A stretch of DNA of 64,000 nt from Proteromonas lacertae (taxonomy: Eukaryota > Sar > Bigyra > Opalinata > Proteromonadidae): contig NGBS01000318.1 in the NCBI GenBank assembly GCA_002245135.1, positions 1-64,000 of the forward strand, written 5' to 3'. The notes beneath the pieces are model-generated. The model had not been told where the DNA came from and made no database searches. It was given only the letters and a program-made list of their open reading frames with translations. Positions 28,090 through 37,748 of this stretch are shown piece by piece (the stretch's first letter is position 1; each line of letters opens with the position of its first letter). A program made the translations under genes and the position numbers.

Positions 28090-31000
28090 CTAATTAAAGA
28101 CATTATTATAATTATCGTACATATTTCTAGCAGCTTCACTTTCATTTGGATCACGATTCAATAAGTATGGAACTGAGCTGATTCTAGTTAAATAACATCT
28201 TTTAATATCAAATATTGTAAATGCTAATTTAGGTACACGAACTGTATACAATACTTGTTTTGCACTTCTGAAACTGTACTGATCTACATATACTTTTTGT
28301 AAATCTCTACTATCTAAAATATTAGTGTAATAATCATAATCACATGTCTTTACTCTATAACCTTTAGATACACCTTTTGCTCTTGAATCAGATTTAAACA
28401 AGTGTATAGGTCCATCCACTCTCTGTTTTTCATAAGCATACATCTTTGCTTTCAATCCACAGAATCTTGTTATTGTGTATAACTGATCACTTTTGTTCTC
28501 TTCCATTTTAAGTAAGTTAAGTTCACCTGTTCTTTGATAGTTTTGATATCTGATACCTCTTTGCTTTAGATAATCACAATTAATATTACCAGTATCCATA
28601 CAACCTTGAATTGTTAAATCATCAGCAATATCTCTGTAAAAGTCTTTTGTAGCAACTCTGAAGATAAAAGAATCTGTATCTGTCATCAGTAAAGTAAGAC
28701 CATCTCTATATTTTCTGTATAATTGTCCATACCAAAACTTTGCCATTAAATACTTTGATTGACAGAGAATAGCCATTCCAATATAGCTTGGTTTATCAAT
28801 TGCACATTTATACTTCTTAAACTTACACACTCTTAAGTCACATCCATCAATTGATACAAAACCTGTAAAGTATGGATTACTTGTACACTTTAAGAACTGT
28901 TCTTCACTATTCACCAACTTACTTCTACATCTATTCTCTGTATTTTCACATGTCTTACCATATGCACTGTTAAGGATTAGTTTAAACGTATCTGCTTCAG
29001 CATCTCTATGTGCTGACTTTGCAGCCTTCCTTAATAGATGACACTGCATCACGAAATCATAAGCATAAGCTGTTTCACAAAAACTAATCACTCTCCATAC
29101 TTTGTTTACTTTATAACCTAACTTCACAGCATAGTTCAGATATTGATAATGAACAACATAGTGATACTTCCTACTCAAATCGCATATTATTCTTGGAGTG
29201 TTATTCTTCAATTCTCCATTCTTATCCACCATACCTAATTCTATAGCCCATTGCTTCTGTTCTTGTGACAAGTCTCTAAAGTATATCATCTTTCTCTCAG
29301 GGAATAAAGGATACTCTGAAAATCCACAACGATCTGGTGGATCTATATCAACTTCTAATATATAACCTCTACTCTCTGGATCTTTCCACAACTTCTGATC
29401 TTCTGGATTTGATGAATGCATTATATCTTCATAAGGTTTCATTTTCTTAATGACATCTATATAGATTTCTGGTTTCTCCCATCTGAAATCTTTATATGGT
29501 AACTTCATTGATGCCATTGTAGAAGGATACAGAGAATTATAATCCACATACATAATATAGGATTCTCTTTTTGGTGGGATTGCATGAAGATCTTCAAAGA
29601 ATGGTGGATCCATATAATGGTTCTTGGCTTCAGCCTTTCTCATTGATCCAATCATTGAAATACCTCCAATCAATCCTTTTCGAATGAAATCATACTTGTC
29701 TTGATCAGCTAACAATTCAATCTTTACATTACACCTTCTAAGAAATATAGACCATGCTAAACCTGGACAACTAACATGCCAACATGGATCTAATATAAAA
29801 TGCTTAAACACTACATTTCTGAAATGGTCAAACACACTTGTAAGAGTTAATACATCCATTGCTAAATAGAATAAGTTATACTCCATTAGATCATTCATCT
29901 CCAATAACTTCCATAATGCTTGACAGGAATCATAAATATCTTGTGGTATTTCTTCTTCCTGTTTCAATTTAGACTTGAATGCTTCTCTTGGTGGTAACTC
30001 TTTTGTATTGTATAACTTATCTATATGATCAACATATTCGTAAGGGAAGTGACCTTTCTGCAATCCCCATTTCATCATGAAATCATTGACTGTCCAATCA
30101 TGGTCTTTTAAACACTTTTGTATCTTTGTATCTTCTCTTACATACTGGTATACAGGATGGAATAACTTTTCATATTCACCACCTGATTCAGCTTCTATCT
30201 TTAAGGATTGAACTATACTATCTAGTGATGAAGACATAAACTGAAAGCTATCAATGAAGTGTAGTTTGTTAAACTTTATCATTAAGAACTTATTGTCAGT
30301 CTTTAATAGAACTGATAACTTTGATCTATACTTTCTTTTATTATTATTCATTGGCTGAGTTGTTATTGGTTGAGATGTAACTATGTTTCCCATTTCTTCT
30401 TCTAAACCAAGATCTTCAGCTGTTCTAGGTGATAAGTATTCTTCTCTACTATGTAACATATAATATAACTCATTAAATGCTTCTTCATTGTTGGGATCGT
30501 TTTCATCTACTATTTCAATTGTATTTGGTGGTTCTATTGGTAATGGTATTTCTTCTTCATCTTCATAATCTTCTTGAGTTGATATATCTACTAATCTATC
30601 TTCTTCTTCTTCCTCTTCTTGTTTCTTTTCTTCTTCAATACCTCTATTATATTCAGTTAATCTTTCATCAACAGTTGTTGTAGTATCTGGTATTGGTATT
30701 GATGGTTGTGGTGGTTGTTGTATTGGTTGTTGTTGTTGTAATGATACATTCCACTCTGCTTCCATTTCTTTATCTAATTTTGATAATCCACGGATAATGA
30801 AGTTATTATCATAGTTCTTACTATTGTGTGCAATACAAGGTATTTGCAGATGTTGTAAAGAACAATGCCAATTACAGTTACTACATAATGTAGCAAGATA
30901 TTTTCCAGTAAAATGGTCATGGTGTCTTGTGCGTCTTTTATTTTTATCATTTTCATCAAATGGAGTGTTACACCACATACACTTTGTTATTTTTCTATGA

Positions 31001-32946
31001 ATTGGTATATATGTACTTTCATCCAAAGGCTTTAACTCTCCACTCTTATATTCTTCATATTTCGATAATACATACTCTTCTATTTCTACAAACTTTCTGA
31101 CCAATTCCATTTCCAAGTCTTCAGGATCTTGTTGTGGACCAAGTTTACCAAAGAAAGTTTCTTCACTGATAATATCTGGATATCTTGAACTTATATGTAT
31201 GCACCAACTACTTAACACATGTCTACTAAATGCACCTTTTGCACCAGGTATTGCTTGTGAAGGATCTATTGGTACTTGTATTACTTCTGTATCCCAATAT
31301 AAGACCACTGGAATCATTTGCATGAATTTGAAGTTATGGAATTCCAAGAAAGTATCAGGTGGTGGGAATTGACGAATGACTCCTCTCTGTAATTGACAAC
31401 TGGTTGAATTATGTAGTTTGAATGCTTGATCTGTTGATAAGGTACAAAAGCAGTATGGACATCTAGTGTAGTAATTATGACAACGCTTATTGTATGGTGC
31501 AAGGAAGGCTTCTAACTTTGTTATTGTCATGAAGTGTTCTTTATAAAACAGTATGTTGACATGTGGGTAGTGTAGCATCTTATCTATTGAAGTTCCATAC
31601 AATGGTATTGGTTCTTTATCCACAATTGTAAATATATTGATAGTGACATGATTCATTTGTTCAAACACTTCTATTCTACCACTATCAGTGATAGGATCAA
31701 TAGGAAACTTCAAACATGTTATATCCATTCTATAAACATACTCCTTATACTTCATAGCTCTATTTCTATGATCCTTAAACTCCATATGATGTAATCCTGC
31801 TGCAACACTATATATAAAACACATACTTTCAGCTTCCTTACTATAATTGGTTAAGTTGATTAAACACTTTCTTCTTACTAAACTTTCAGGTAATAATATA
31901 CTGACATTGTCTGTAGCTGATCCAGTACTTAATGATGTTCTCATCATAATCATTTCCACTAGAGCTATATGTTTATACTTCAAATCACTTCTTTCTGTAT
32001 TGAATATATTATTGAAATCTCTTCCCATTATTCTATTCAATTTTTGGCCAACACTTCCTAATTCACTTACAGTAACTGACTCTGGATTAGTCTCATAGGT
32101 TTTGTAACATAATGGATCAGTTCCTTCAATATCTATAACATTGGATCCAACATATGCAACTCTGATTCTGAATTGAACTTTGGCATGTTCAAAATGAGTT
32201 GTATTGAAATAGTTTCTCAATGCTTTCATATACTCTGATCTAGGATCTGTAACTTGTAACCATATAGCTTCATACTCTCTACATAATGGATCATCACTCC
32301 AATCATGAGAATAAGTTTCTTCATACCTTTCACTTGAACCATGAACAACATCTAAAACATATCTACGAAGATCAAATGGCATTTCTTTTAATCTTTCAGG
32401 ATGATTCTCAACAACATCTAAAGCTAACATTGCTTCTCTTCTAACTCTTTGATCTTCTTCACTAACAGGAGCATCTGGATGTGTTTCTTGTGGTGGTGGT
32501 GGTTGATCATCGTCTACAAGTGGAGATAGTGTTGGAGTAATCTCTTCAGGAGGAGTATCTGGTAATTGACTATCTGGTATCTCAGTTATTCTTTGTATCT
32601 TTGGTGGTGGTTCTTCAATTACAACTGATGAACTCGTTCTCTGATTAACTGGTGTAACATAACCTGGTTGAGCTGTAGTTGTTGAAGATGTTTGAGGTGG
32701 TGGTGGTGGTGCTGAACCTGTTGAAGGTGGAGGCATGATCCCTCCTGCTCCTCCATATACTGGATAAGGTGGTGGATAATACATTGGTGGAGGTGTTGGA
32801 GGAACATAATAAGGTTGGAACCAAGGATTGAAATAATTAAGAGGCATCATGGGTGGGTTACCTGGAGCTGTACCTTGTTGTGGCTGTTGTGAACTTGGTT
32901 GATTATAACCATACGGATTATAACCATAAGGATATCCTGGATACAT
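28090..32946 (-). CDS. polB: Protein-primed family B DNA polymerase
   Basis: 1618 residues, stop TAG. A Pro/Gln/Tyr-rich disordered head covers residues 1-150. Next comes the N-terminal region shared by Polinton polymerases, with a paired-Cys motif (CPYCFCTLS). The exonuclease motifs are Exo I near 549 (YWDTEVI), Exo II near 705 (HNSKNYDNNF) and Exo III near 1025 (YLAMDVLTL). Between Exo I and II lies a zinc/HNH-like motif (CMWCNTPF...HHDHFTGKYLATLC). The polymerase motifs are A near 1132 (VDYNSLYPSTMAS), B near 1324 (LILNSAYGK) and C near 1419 (MTDTDS), all intact. A Gln/Glu-rich insertion of about 130 residues follows Exo II. It would copy the linear genome from its TIR ends, primed by a protein. 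Confidence 0.97.
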   Translation of the reverse strand: MYPGYPYGYNPYGYNQPSSQQPQQGTAPGNPPMMPLNYFNPWFQPYYVPPTPPPMYYPPPYPVYGGAGGIMPPPSTGSAPPPPPQTSSTTTAQPGYVTPVNQRTSSSVVIEEPPPKIQRITEIPDSQLPDTPPEEITPTLSPLVDDDQPPPPQETHPDAPVSEEDQRVRREAMLALDVVENHPERLKEMPFDLRRYVLDVVHGSSERYEETYSHDWSDDPLCREYEAIWLQVTDPRSEYMKALRNYFNTTHFEHAKVQFRIRVAYVGSNVIDIEGTDPLCYKTYETNPESVTVSELGSVGQKLNRIMGRDFNNIFNTERSDLKYKHIALVEMIMMRTSLSTGSATDNVSILLPESLVRRKCLINLTNYSKEAESMCFIYSVAAGLHHMEFKDHRNRAMKYKEYVYRMDITCLKFPIDPITDSGRIEVFEQMNHVTINIFTIVDKEPIPLYGTSIDKMLHYPHVNILFYKEHFMTITKLEAFLAPYNKRCHNYYTRCPYCFCTLSTDQAFKLHNSTSCQLQRGVIRQFPPPDTFLEFHNFKFMQMIPVVLYWDTEVIQVPIDPSQAIPGAKGAFSRHVLSSWCIHISSRYPDIISEETFFGKLGPQQDPEDLEMELVRKFVEIEEYVLSKYEEYKSGELKPLDESTYIPIHRKITKCMWCNTPFDENDKNKRRTRHHDHFTGKYLATLCSNCNWHCSLQHLQIPCIAHNSKNYDNNFIIRGLSKLDKEMEAEWNVSLQQQQPIQQPPQPSIPIPDTTTTVDERLTEYNRGIEEEKKQEEEEEEDRLVDISTQEDYEDEEEIPLPIEPPNTIEIVDENDPNNEEAFNELYYMLHSREEYLSPRTAEDLGLEEEMGNIVTSQPITTQPMNNNKRKYRSKLSVLLKTDNKFLMIKFNKLHFIDSFQFMSSSLDSIVQSLKIEAESGGEYEKLFHPVYQYVREDTKIQKCLKDHDWTVNDFMMKWGLQKGHFPYEYVDHIDKLYNTKELPPREAFKSKLKQEEEIPQDIYDSCQALWKLLEMNDLMEYNLFYLAMDVLTLTSVFDHFRNVVFKHFILDPCWHVSCPGLAWSIFLRRCNVKIELLADQDKYDFIRKGLIGGISMIGSMRKAEAKNHYMDPPFFEDLHAIPPKRESYIMYVDYNSLYPSTMASMKLPYKDFRWEKPEIYIDVIKKMKPYEDIMHSSNPEDQKLWKDPESRGYILEVDIDPPDRCGFSEYPLFPERKMIYFRDLSQEQKQWAIELGMVDKNGELKNNTPRIICDLSRKYHYVVHYQYLNYAVKLGYKVNKVWRVISFCETAYAYDFVMQCHLLRKAAKSAHRDAEADTFKLILNSAYGKTCENTENRCRSKLVNSEEQFLKCTSNPYFTGFVSIDGCDLRVCKFKKYKCAIDKPSYIGMAILCQSKYLMAKFWYGQLYRKYRDGLTLLMTDTDSFIFRVATKDFYRDIADDLTIQGCMDTGNINCDYLKQRGIRYQNYQRTGELNLLKMEENKSDQLYTITRFCGLKAKMYAYEKQRVDGPIHLFKSDSRAKGVSKGYRVKTCDYDYYTNILDSRDLQKVYVDQYSFRSAKQVLYTVRVPKLAFTIFDIKRCYLTRISSVPYLLNRDPNESEAARNMYDNYNNVFN

Positions 32947-33090
32947 AATATAACCTAAAAATTCTTAGAACTAGAAGTTAATAAGATATATACTTGATTA
33001 TTGGCTACGACGTTTAGCCATCCAATAATATTGTTAATTCAAATGCTAGTTTGATTTGAGCAACTCCCCAATAAGAAAAAAGAAGTTTCA

Positions 33091-33107
33091 AAAATATATT
33101 CGTTTTA
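33091..33107 (+). promoter_or_regulatory. CGTTTTA promoter-like motif upstream of the last Polinton gene
   Basis: AAAATATATTCGTTTTA, one base off the common CGTTTCA motif, lies 36 bases before the ATG at 33143 in sense orientation. Confidence 0.45.
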
Positions 33108-33142
33108 ATTCCATTTCGTTACAAAATCTTAAAATCGTCAAA

Positions 33143-33721
33143 ATGCGTCAATCAGTTTATCAATATGATTTAGATCAAGTGTACAACCATACTACTGTAT
33201 GGCTAAAATGTTTGGAAGACATATCGACCAAGATTCAAAAAGATGATATTCATTTTGTAAGTTTATTGAAAATAGGTGTAGCACAAGATCTCTCAGACTA
33301 CAATCTAATTTTATTTAAAGCTTTTATAGAAGACTGTGCAGAAAAGATAAAAGATCTAATCCGAGAGTTAGGAGTCGTCGTTAGATATAGAGATGAGTTA
33401 CAAACGTATACCAAAAGATTACTAGTACTCAATAAGCTTTGTTGGATACGTGATCGTATTAGAATGTGGTGGGGTATATTAAAAATGCATGCTCAAAATT
33501 GGATTATGGAACAGCTTCAAAATTTAGGTGAGGATTTAATTAGAAAGGATCAAGAGATTATCGAAGAAGTAATTCATTGGCAATACATGTGTGAGCATCC
33601 AGAGGAAGCAGCCAAAGAAAAAGTATTGAAAGATATGATGGAAAAGAGATATAAGGTTCAACCAGGGATTGTGGATCCAAGAGTTAGAAGGATGCTGAAT
33701 CTACCTGATGATTTAGAATAA
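33143..33721 (+). CDS. Helical Polinton protein, unknown
   Basis: 192 residues from the ATG at 33143 (MRQSVYQYDLDQVYN); upstream in-frame codons lack an ATG. It is strongly helical and charged, with Trp residues (KLCWIRDRIRMWWGILKMHAQNW) and a basic C-terminal end (KVQPGIVDPRVRRMLNLPDDLE). It is the rightmost gene and divergent from the polymerase, so an early replication-linked role is plausible. A terminal protein or regulator would fit, but nothing in the sequence proves it. Confidence 0.7.
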   Translation: MRQSVYQYDLDQVYNHTTVWLKCLEDISTKIQKDDIHFVSLLKIGVAQDLSDYNLILFKAFIEDCAEKIKDLIRELGVVVRYRDELQTYTKRLLVLNKLCWIRDRIRMWWGILKMHAQNWIMEQLQNLGEDLIRKDQEIIEEVIHWQYMCEHPEEAAKEKVLKDMMEKRYKVQPGIVDPRVRRMLNLPDDLE

Positions 33722-34031
33722 ATTAAATGCTTAATCATAATATCTTATACTATGATATGAATTGGTGTTTATTATATAGGGAAAGCTAAATCGATTACAA
33801 ATTAAGGGAAAGCAAAAACGATTATTAAGGGAAAGCTAAAACGATTATTAAGGGAAAGCTAAAACGAGTGTAGGTGGGTATAAGTGCAAGAATGAGTGTA
33901 ATTGCGAAAATGTGTAACGGTTGGCCGTCGGTTATTTCTGAGTAGTGTAACCGACGCGTAACCGAAAGTGTAACCGTTTGCAACCGTTAGAATTCCGTTA
34001 TGTCCAACCGTTATTGAATAAATTAAGATTA
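33722..34031. other. Noncoding right subterminal region of the Polinton
   Basis: There is no credible ORF. It holds the GGGAAAGC repeats (33778-33870) and then several AACCG/CCGTT units (about 33916-34015) in both orientations, which could form hairpins. This is comparable to the left noncoding segment at 10340-10640. Confidence 0.75.
33778..33870 (+). repeat. Subterminal tandem repeat, four units (right)
   Basis: The unit AGGGAAAGCTAAAACGATTATTA recurs four times with small changes, spaced 20-27 bases apart. It is the inverse of the two-unit set at 10550-10598 on the left side. Confidence 0.85.
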
Positions 34032-34139
34032 TGCAAAATAGAATTGAGGCTTGATCAAACAAGTTATAAAAAAAGATGCGTTACTCGTGGTCTAGCTTGG
34101 TGGCACAGCATTCGAGCCTAATGGTCTGTAGCCCTTACT
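34032..34139 (-). repeat. Right terminal inverted repeat, 108 bp
   Basis: This is the exact reverse complement of 8652-8759, ending CTGTAGCCCTTACT, and is followed by the duplicated ATATAT. Confidence 0.97.
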
Positions 34140-34145
34140 ATATAT
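34140..34145. repeat. Target site duplication ATATAT (right)
   Basis: It matches the six bases that precede the left TIR. Confidence 0.75.
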
Positions 34146-34160
34146 TATTATAAATTACTT

Positions 34161-34550
34161 ATGGATACATCTAGATTGAAAAATAATATGGCAGATGGAA
34201 TTTTAGGAAAAGGGGGATTTGGTGAAGTGTGGAAGGTATTTCATAATGGCAAAACATTATCTAGAAAAGACATAAACCCAATAGGTCGAAATAGGGTCAA
34301 TATAATAAATGAAATGTTTATACTAGAAATGATGAAGAATCGTAATGTTTTGTCTTTATATGATTATTTTTACTGCCCAGTGACTGATAGTTTTCACATT
34401 TATATGGATTTATTAAATAATGGAAGTTTATATGATGAGGTTAAAGATCATGACCTCAATTATAACTATTACACTTTAGAAGTAAGATATTAATGATTTT
34501 ATACATTTTTTAGGAAATGTTGATATATATGTTAATATACATATTTTGAA
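34161..34550 (+). pseudogene. Truncated host kinase-like gene (N-lobe only)
   Basis: The first exon codes a glycine-rich loop (GILGKGGFGEVWKVFHNGK) and the N-lobe to the hinge (FHIYMDLLNNGSLYDEV). An intron-like GTAAGATATTAATG...TTTTTTAG segment follows (about 34482-34513). The next exon begins EEML, exactly like the first intron junction of the kinase at 7284-8532 (E/EMLNYM). The frame stops after a dozen residues, where the dispersed repeat (34553) begins. The C-lobe is missing, so this is a decayed or truncated paralogue lying 16 bp outside the Polinton target duplication. Confidence 0.75.
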
Positions 34551-34552
34551 AT

Positions 34553-34653
34553 GTGAAAATATTATTTACTTATTACTAATATTTTGGCATTACTTTTTTT
34601 GTTCTCAATAGCACTTCAATAAAACAAAAATTCTTGCTTATCAACATAATAAT
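34553..34653 (+). repeat. Dispersed repeat, copy 2 of 2
   Basis: Near copy of 6503-6603 in the same orientation. It interrupts the kinase remnant just after its second exon starts. Confidence 0.7.
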
Positions 34654-34677
34654 TTATTCTTCTTCATAATTTTTTTG

Positions 34678-35085
34678 ATGAATTCCAATAATTGTAATAG
34701 AGGAGGTAAAAGAGGAAGATATCATAGAAACTGTATTTGTTATGTTTTATTAGTAGATTCAAATAAATATAGAAACAAAAATACAATAAATGAAGATAAT
34801 TTAGGTAATTTTGCCATAAATGCTCATACTTTACCATCAAATGCTCCCATAAGATGTTTGACAGAAGAAGAGCATAGTAGTTCTATGGAATTGGGTATAT
34901 ATAAACATTTCATTATATATTCTTATTCTGTAGAAATTAATGGTAATCCTGTTACTAATGAGACACATTCATCAGAAGTATCTAATCATTGTCAGTCATA
35001 TCAGTCATATCCGTCATATAGACAAGAGTATTTATATATAGTTTTTATAACTATAGATATGCTTATTTCAAATCATCATTTTTAG
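34678..35085 (+). CDS. Hypothetical protein (weak)
   Basis: Open frame of about 135 codons (MNSNNCNRGGKRGRYHRNC) with no family resemblance. The composition is Tyr/Ser/Asn rich, the start lies in the AT-rich tail of a dispersed repeat, and no intron structure is visible. It may be a chance ORF or a remnant. Confidence 0.25.
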   Translation: MNSNNCNRGGKRGRYHRNCICYVLLVDSNKYRNKNTINEDNLGNFAINAHTLPSNAPIRCLTEEEHSSSMELGIYKHFIIYSYSVEINGNPVTNETHSSEVSNHCQSYQSYPSYRQEYLYIVFITIDMLISNHHF

Positions 35086-35126
35086 AAGATCCATGGCAAT
35101 CTTTATTAAACAAATAGATTTTATAA

Positions 35127-36374
35127 TTATAGATTTAATTCTTTCTTATAACATATTTTCTTTAAATGACGAAAATCAACTAACGATTTACTCGTTTTAT
35201 CATACATTTTGATATAAAGAGGGATTAATTCTGGTGACTTCAAATCTAAATCAACTATTCCTACTCTATACTTTACTATAAAACCATTATATCTCAAAGT
35301 GTTGATATCGTCCTTATAATCATCATCATTTTCAAATATCTCAATTGTAATCATTATTGTACAATCTTTTGCACTTTTTGAAATTACAAAAACTTTCAAT
35401 TTTTCAATCTCTTCTTTACTAAAACCACTTTCATTTTTATTTGTTATAATATCATTCAATTCTTCTAAAGATAATTTATTCTCATTCTGAAGAGTGTAAA
35501 TAAAAGATAAAACATTTGTTTTAAGGAGAATCAATGTATATATTTCTATCAAATTATCAATTGATATAATTTCATCTTTTCTATTAATAATATCATCTTT
35601 TAACGTATTAGTAGTTTTGCTATCAACAAAAAAACTTAAATTATTTTGTGGTGTCTCAAATAAACAACGAAATGCTTTTATAATATTTTCTTTTACATTT
35701 GAATACATCAAAGCTGGACAATATTTACTCATCTCTTTTTCTTTATTTTTACTGTATTTGTAATATTGAAAACAACAGAATTGACATAAATCGGTGTTTG
35801 GAAATTGATCACATGATTTGGGCTTGATTTCGAATGTAATTTGTGGTGTTATGGACTTTGATTTGATATGATTTGGAATGACTAAATATGTATTATCTTT
35901 AACTAGATAAACATCTGTTATTTTTGTATTTATTACATCTATTGATTCATTCATGTATTTCTAAAAATAAAACAAGTATTAATAGAGTATATATATACTG
36001 GAGTAATCTTATTCAATTGTGATAAAAACTCTCTAAATTAAAAAACATAATTCTATATAAAACATACTCTGTCACTGTAATAGATTTAGTAAATGGAAGA
36101 TATTCTGAAGATAATGGAATAAGAGGCTTGATTATTTCCTCAAGATATTCGTTTGTATCAAGAGGCATACCAATTTCTTTCAAAATGTCAGTCTTAAATG
36201 CTTTAACTGTATCTTCAACAACAATTTCCAACTTTGTACATCTCAAAGCCCAACCCATGTACATTTCGTCATTACCAATATATCTAAACACGATATTCTT
36301 GGAGCCTTCTCCCTAATATGTAAAAGTGTGTTTGATACAATATATATCCATTGAGACACTTCCTGAAAAGACAT
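35127..36374 (-). CDS. IPK1: Inositol-pentakisphosphate 2-kinase (IPK1 family)
   Basis: Four exons give 382 residues in frame: 36374-36339, 36312-36068, 36032-35999 and 35960-35127. The introns are 26, 35 and 38 nt. The start MSFQEVSQWIYIGEGSKNIV matches the family's N-terminal Gly-rich nucleotide-binding loop (W.Y.GEG..N.V). Downstream signatures are the Cys/zinc and substrate block CQFCCFQYYKYSK...SKYCPALMYS, PQNNLSFFVD, and the C-terminal VGIVDLDLKSPELIPLYIKMYDK, equivalent to the family's IDLDLKP motif that binds metal and phosphate. The enzyme makes inositol hexakisphosphate from the pentakisphosphate. It is divergent from Mo25, with 54 bp between the start codons. Confidence 0.9.
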
Positions 36375-36428
36375 ATTGAATTTATTCAAAATAGATTTGA
36401 AAATTTCTTTGTTTTTATATCTTTCTAG

Positions 36429-37610
36429 ATGTTAGGCTTGTTTGGAAGTAAAGACAAGAAGATTGAAAAACATGTAACTAAAAGTGTAGAATCACTTAAA
36501 ACAATTGTAGCTACAAAACCAGAAGAGTATGAAAGTAGTACAGATTACCAAGATGTATGGTAGTTAATGATTTATTAAATAGGCCTGCGCAGAATTAGAT
36601 AAACGCTTGAATTTGATGGTTGAAATAATAGTTGGTAAAGTATTTTACTCGTAATATGAATATTTAGGAAGGTAAATCGCCAGATCAAGAGTCATGCGAT
36701 ATGTTAGGCAAGCAGATGATCGAAAAGAAGCTAATGTTACAGTTTATTGAAAATCTTCATAGAATTGAATTTGAAGATAGAAAAAGAGTTGTTACTTTAT
36801 TCACTGCTTTGGTAAGAAAGAATTTTGGTGATTTTGCTAAGAATTTTTTATTGAAGACTGATGATGGTAAAAGAATCATCTTATTTCTTAGTAAAGGTTA
36901 TGAAGATAATGAAATTGCCTTAAATTGTGGTACAATGTTGAGAGAATGTTTAAAGCATGAAGATATTCATTTGCACGTATTATCAAGCAAAGAAATAATA
37001 GAACCTTATTTTACCAAGTATTTACATGATGCTAATTTTGATATTGCTTCTGATGCATTCTCAACAATAAAGGATTTATTAACAGAAAATAAGACTGTTG
37101 TTGCTAATTATTTAAATCCAAAGAATGATAATTTCAAACCGGTATATATATTTATTATTATTATTCCTATATAGTTCTTTGATTTATACAATAAATTACT
37201 CGAATCTAAGAATTATGTCACTCAACGTCAAGGACTTAAAATTTTAGGTGACGTATTATTAGATCGTACATATTATGATATTATGATGGCTTATATATGT
37301 GAAACTAAGAATCTCATCTTAATTATGAATTTATTACGTTTAAATTCACCAGCTATTCAATTTGAAGCATTCCATGTTTTTAAAGTTCTTGTTGCCAATC
37401 CAAATAAACCAGCTGATATTGCGAATATCTTAAGACAAAATTGTACAAAGTTAATTGCCTATTTGGAGAAACTCTTACCAGAAAAAGGTATAAATACATT
37501 TGTTTAGTTTTGTATTATGTATAGAAGATGAACAATTCCTTGAAGAGAAGAAATTACTAATAAATACTTTAAAAGATCTTGAAAAAAGTGAAGCAAAACC
37601 ATCTGCTTAA
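36429..37610 (+). CDS. MO25: Mo25/CAB39-like scaffold protein
   Basis: Five exons (36429-36554, 36583-36630, 36668-37141, 37175-37487, 37525-37610) encode 348 residues, close to the 341 of human Mo25. The introns are 28-37 nt. Diagnostic stretches include [85 protein letters not shown], and [13 protein letters not shown] at the end. The family is an armadillo-like helical repeat that activates STE20/LKB1-type kinases with STRAD. One junction (36631-36667) uses GTTG as donor, less certain than the others. Confidence 0.95.
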
Positions 37611-37748
37611 AATCAATTAATGAAAATAAAAACTGATATTAACAGTTAATAAATTGATATTTCTTCTATTCTCATTTTTTCACTCTAAATTTACTTATTT
37701 ACAACATAATCAATAAAATGTATATATATGAAAAAAAAGAACAATAAA

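Larger units (their letters stand above)
8652..34139. mobile_element. Polinton/Maverick-type integrated DNA virus-transposon
   Basis: This 25.5-kb element is bounded by perfect 108-bp inverted repeats that begin AGTAAGGGCTACAG, and by a 6-bp direct duplication. It encodes the diagnostic Polinton set: protein-primed DNA polymerase B, retroviral-type integrase, FtsK/HerA-like ATPase, adenain-like protease, double-jelly-roll major capsid protein and penton-like minor capsid protein. None of these ORFs shows a premature stop, and the two TIRs are identical. Insertion is therefore probably recent and the element may still be able to mobilise or form virions. Compared with the typical arrangement, the protease is fused to a large structural protein, and at least two genes seem to need splicing. 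It is inserted between host kinase-family genes. Confidence 0.97.

Noticed and set aside
33778-33870. CRISPR-like array
   Set aside because: Only four degenerate units without unique spacers in a eukaryotic mobile element; better seen as subterminal repeats.
8652-34139. Virophage or giant-virus fragment instead of a Polinton
   Set aside because: Integrase, protein-primed polymerase, TIRs and 6-bp duplication together with this capsid set define a complete Polinton-type element rather than a fragment.
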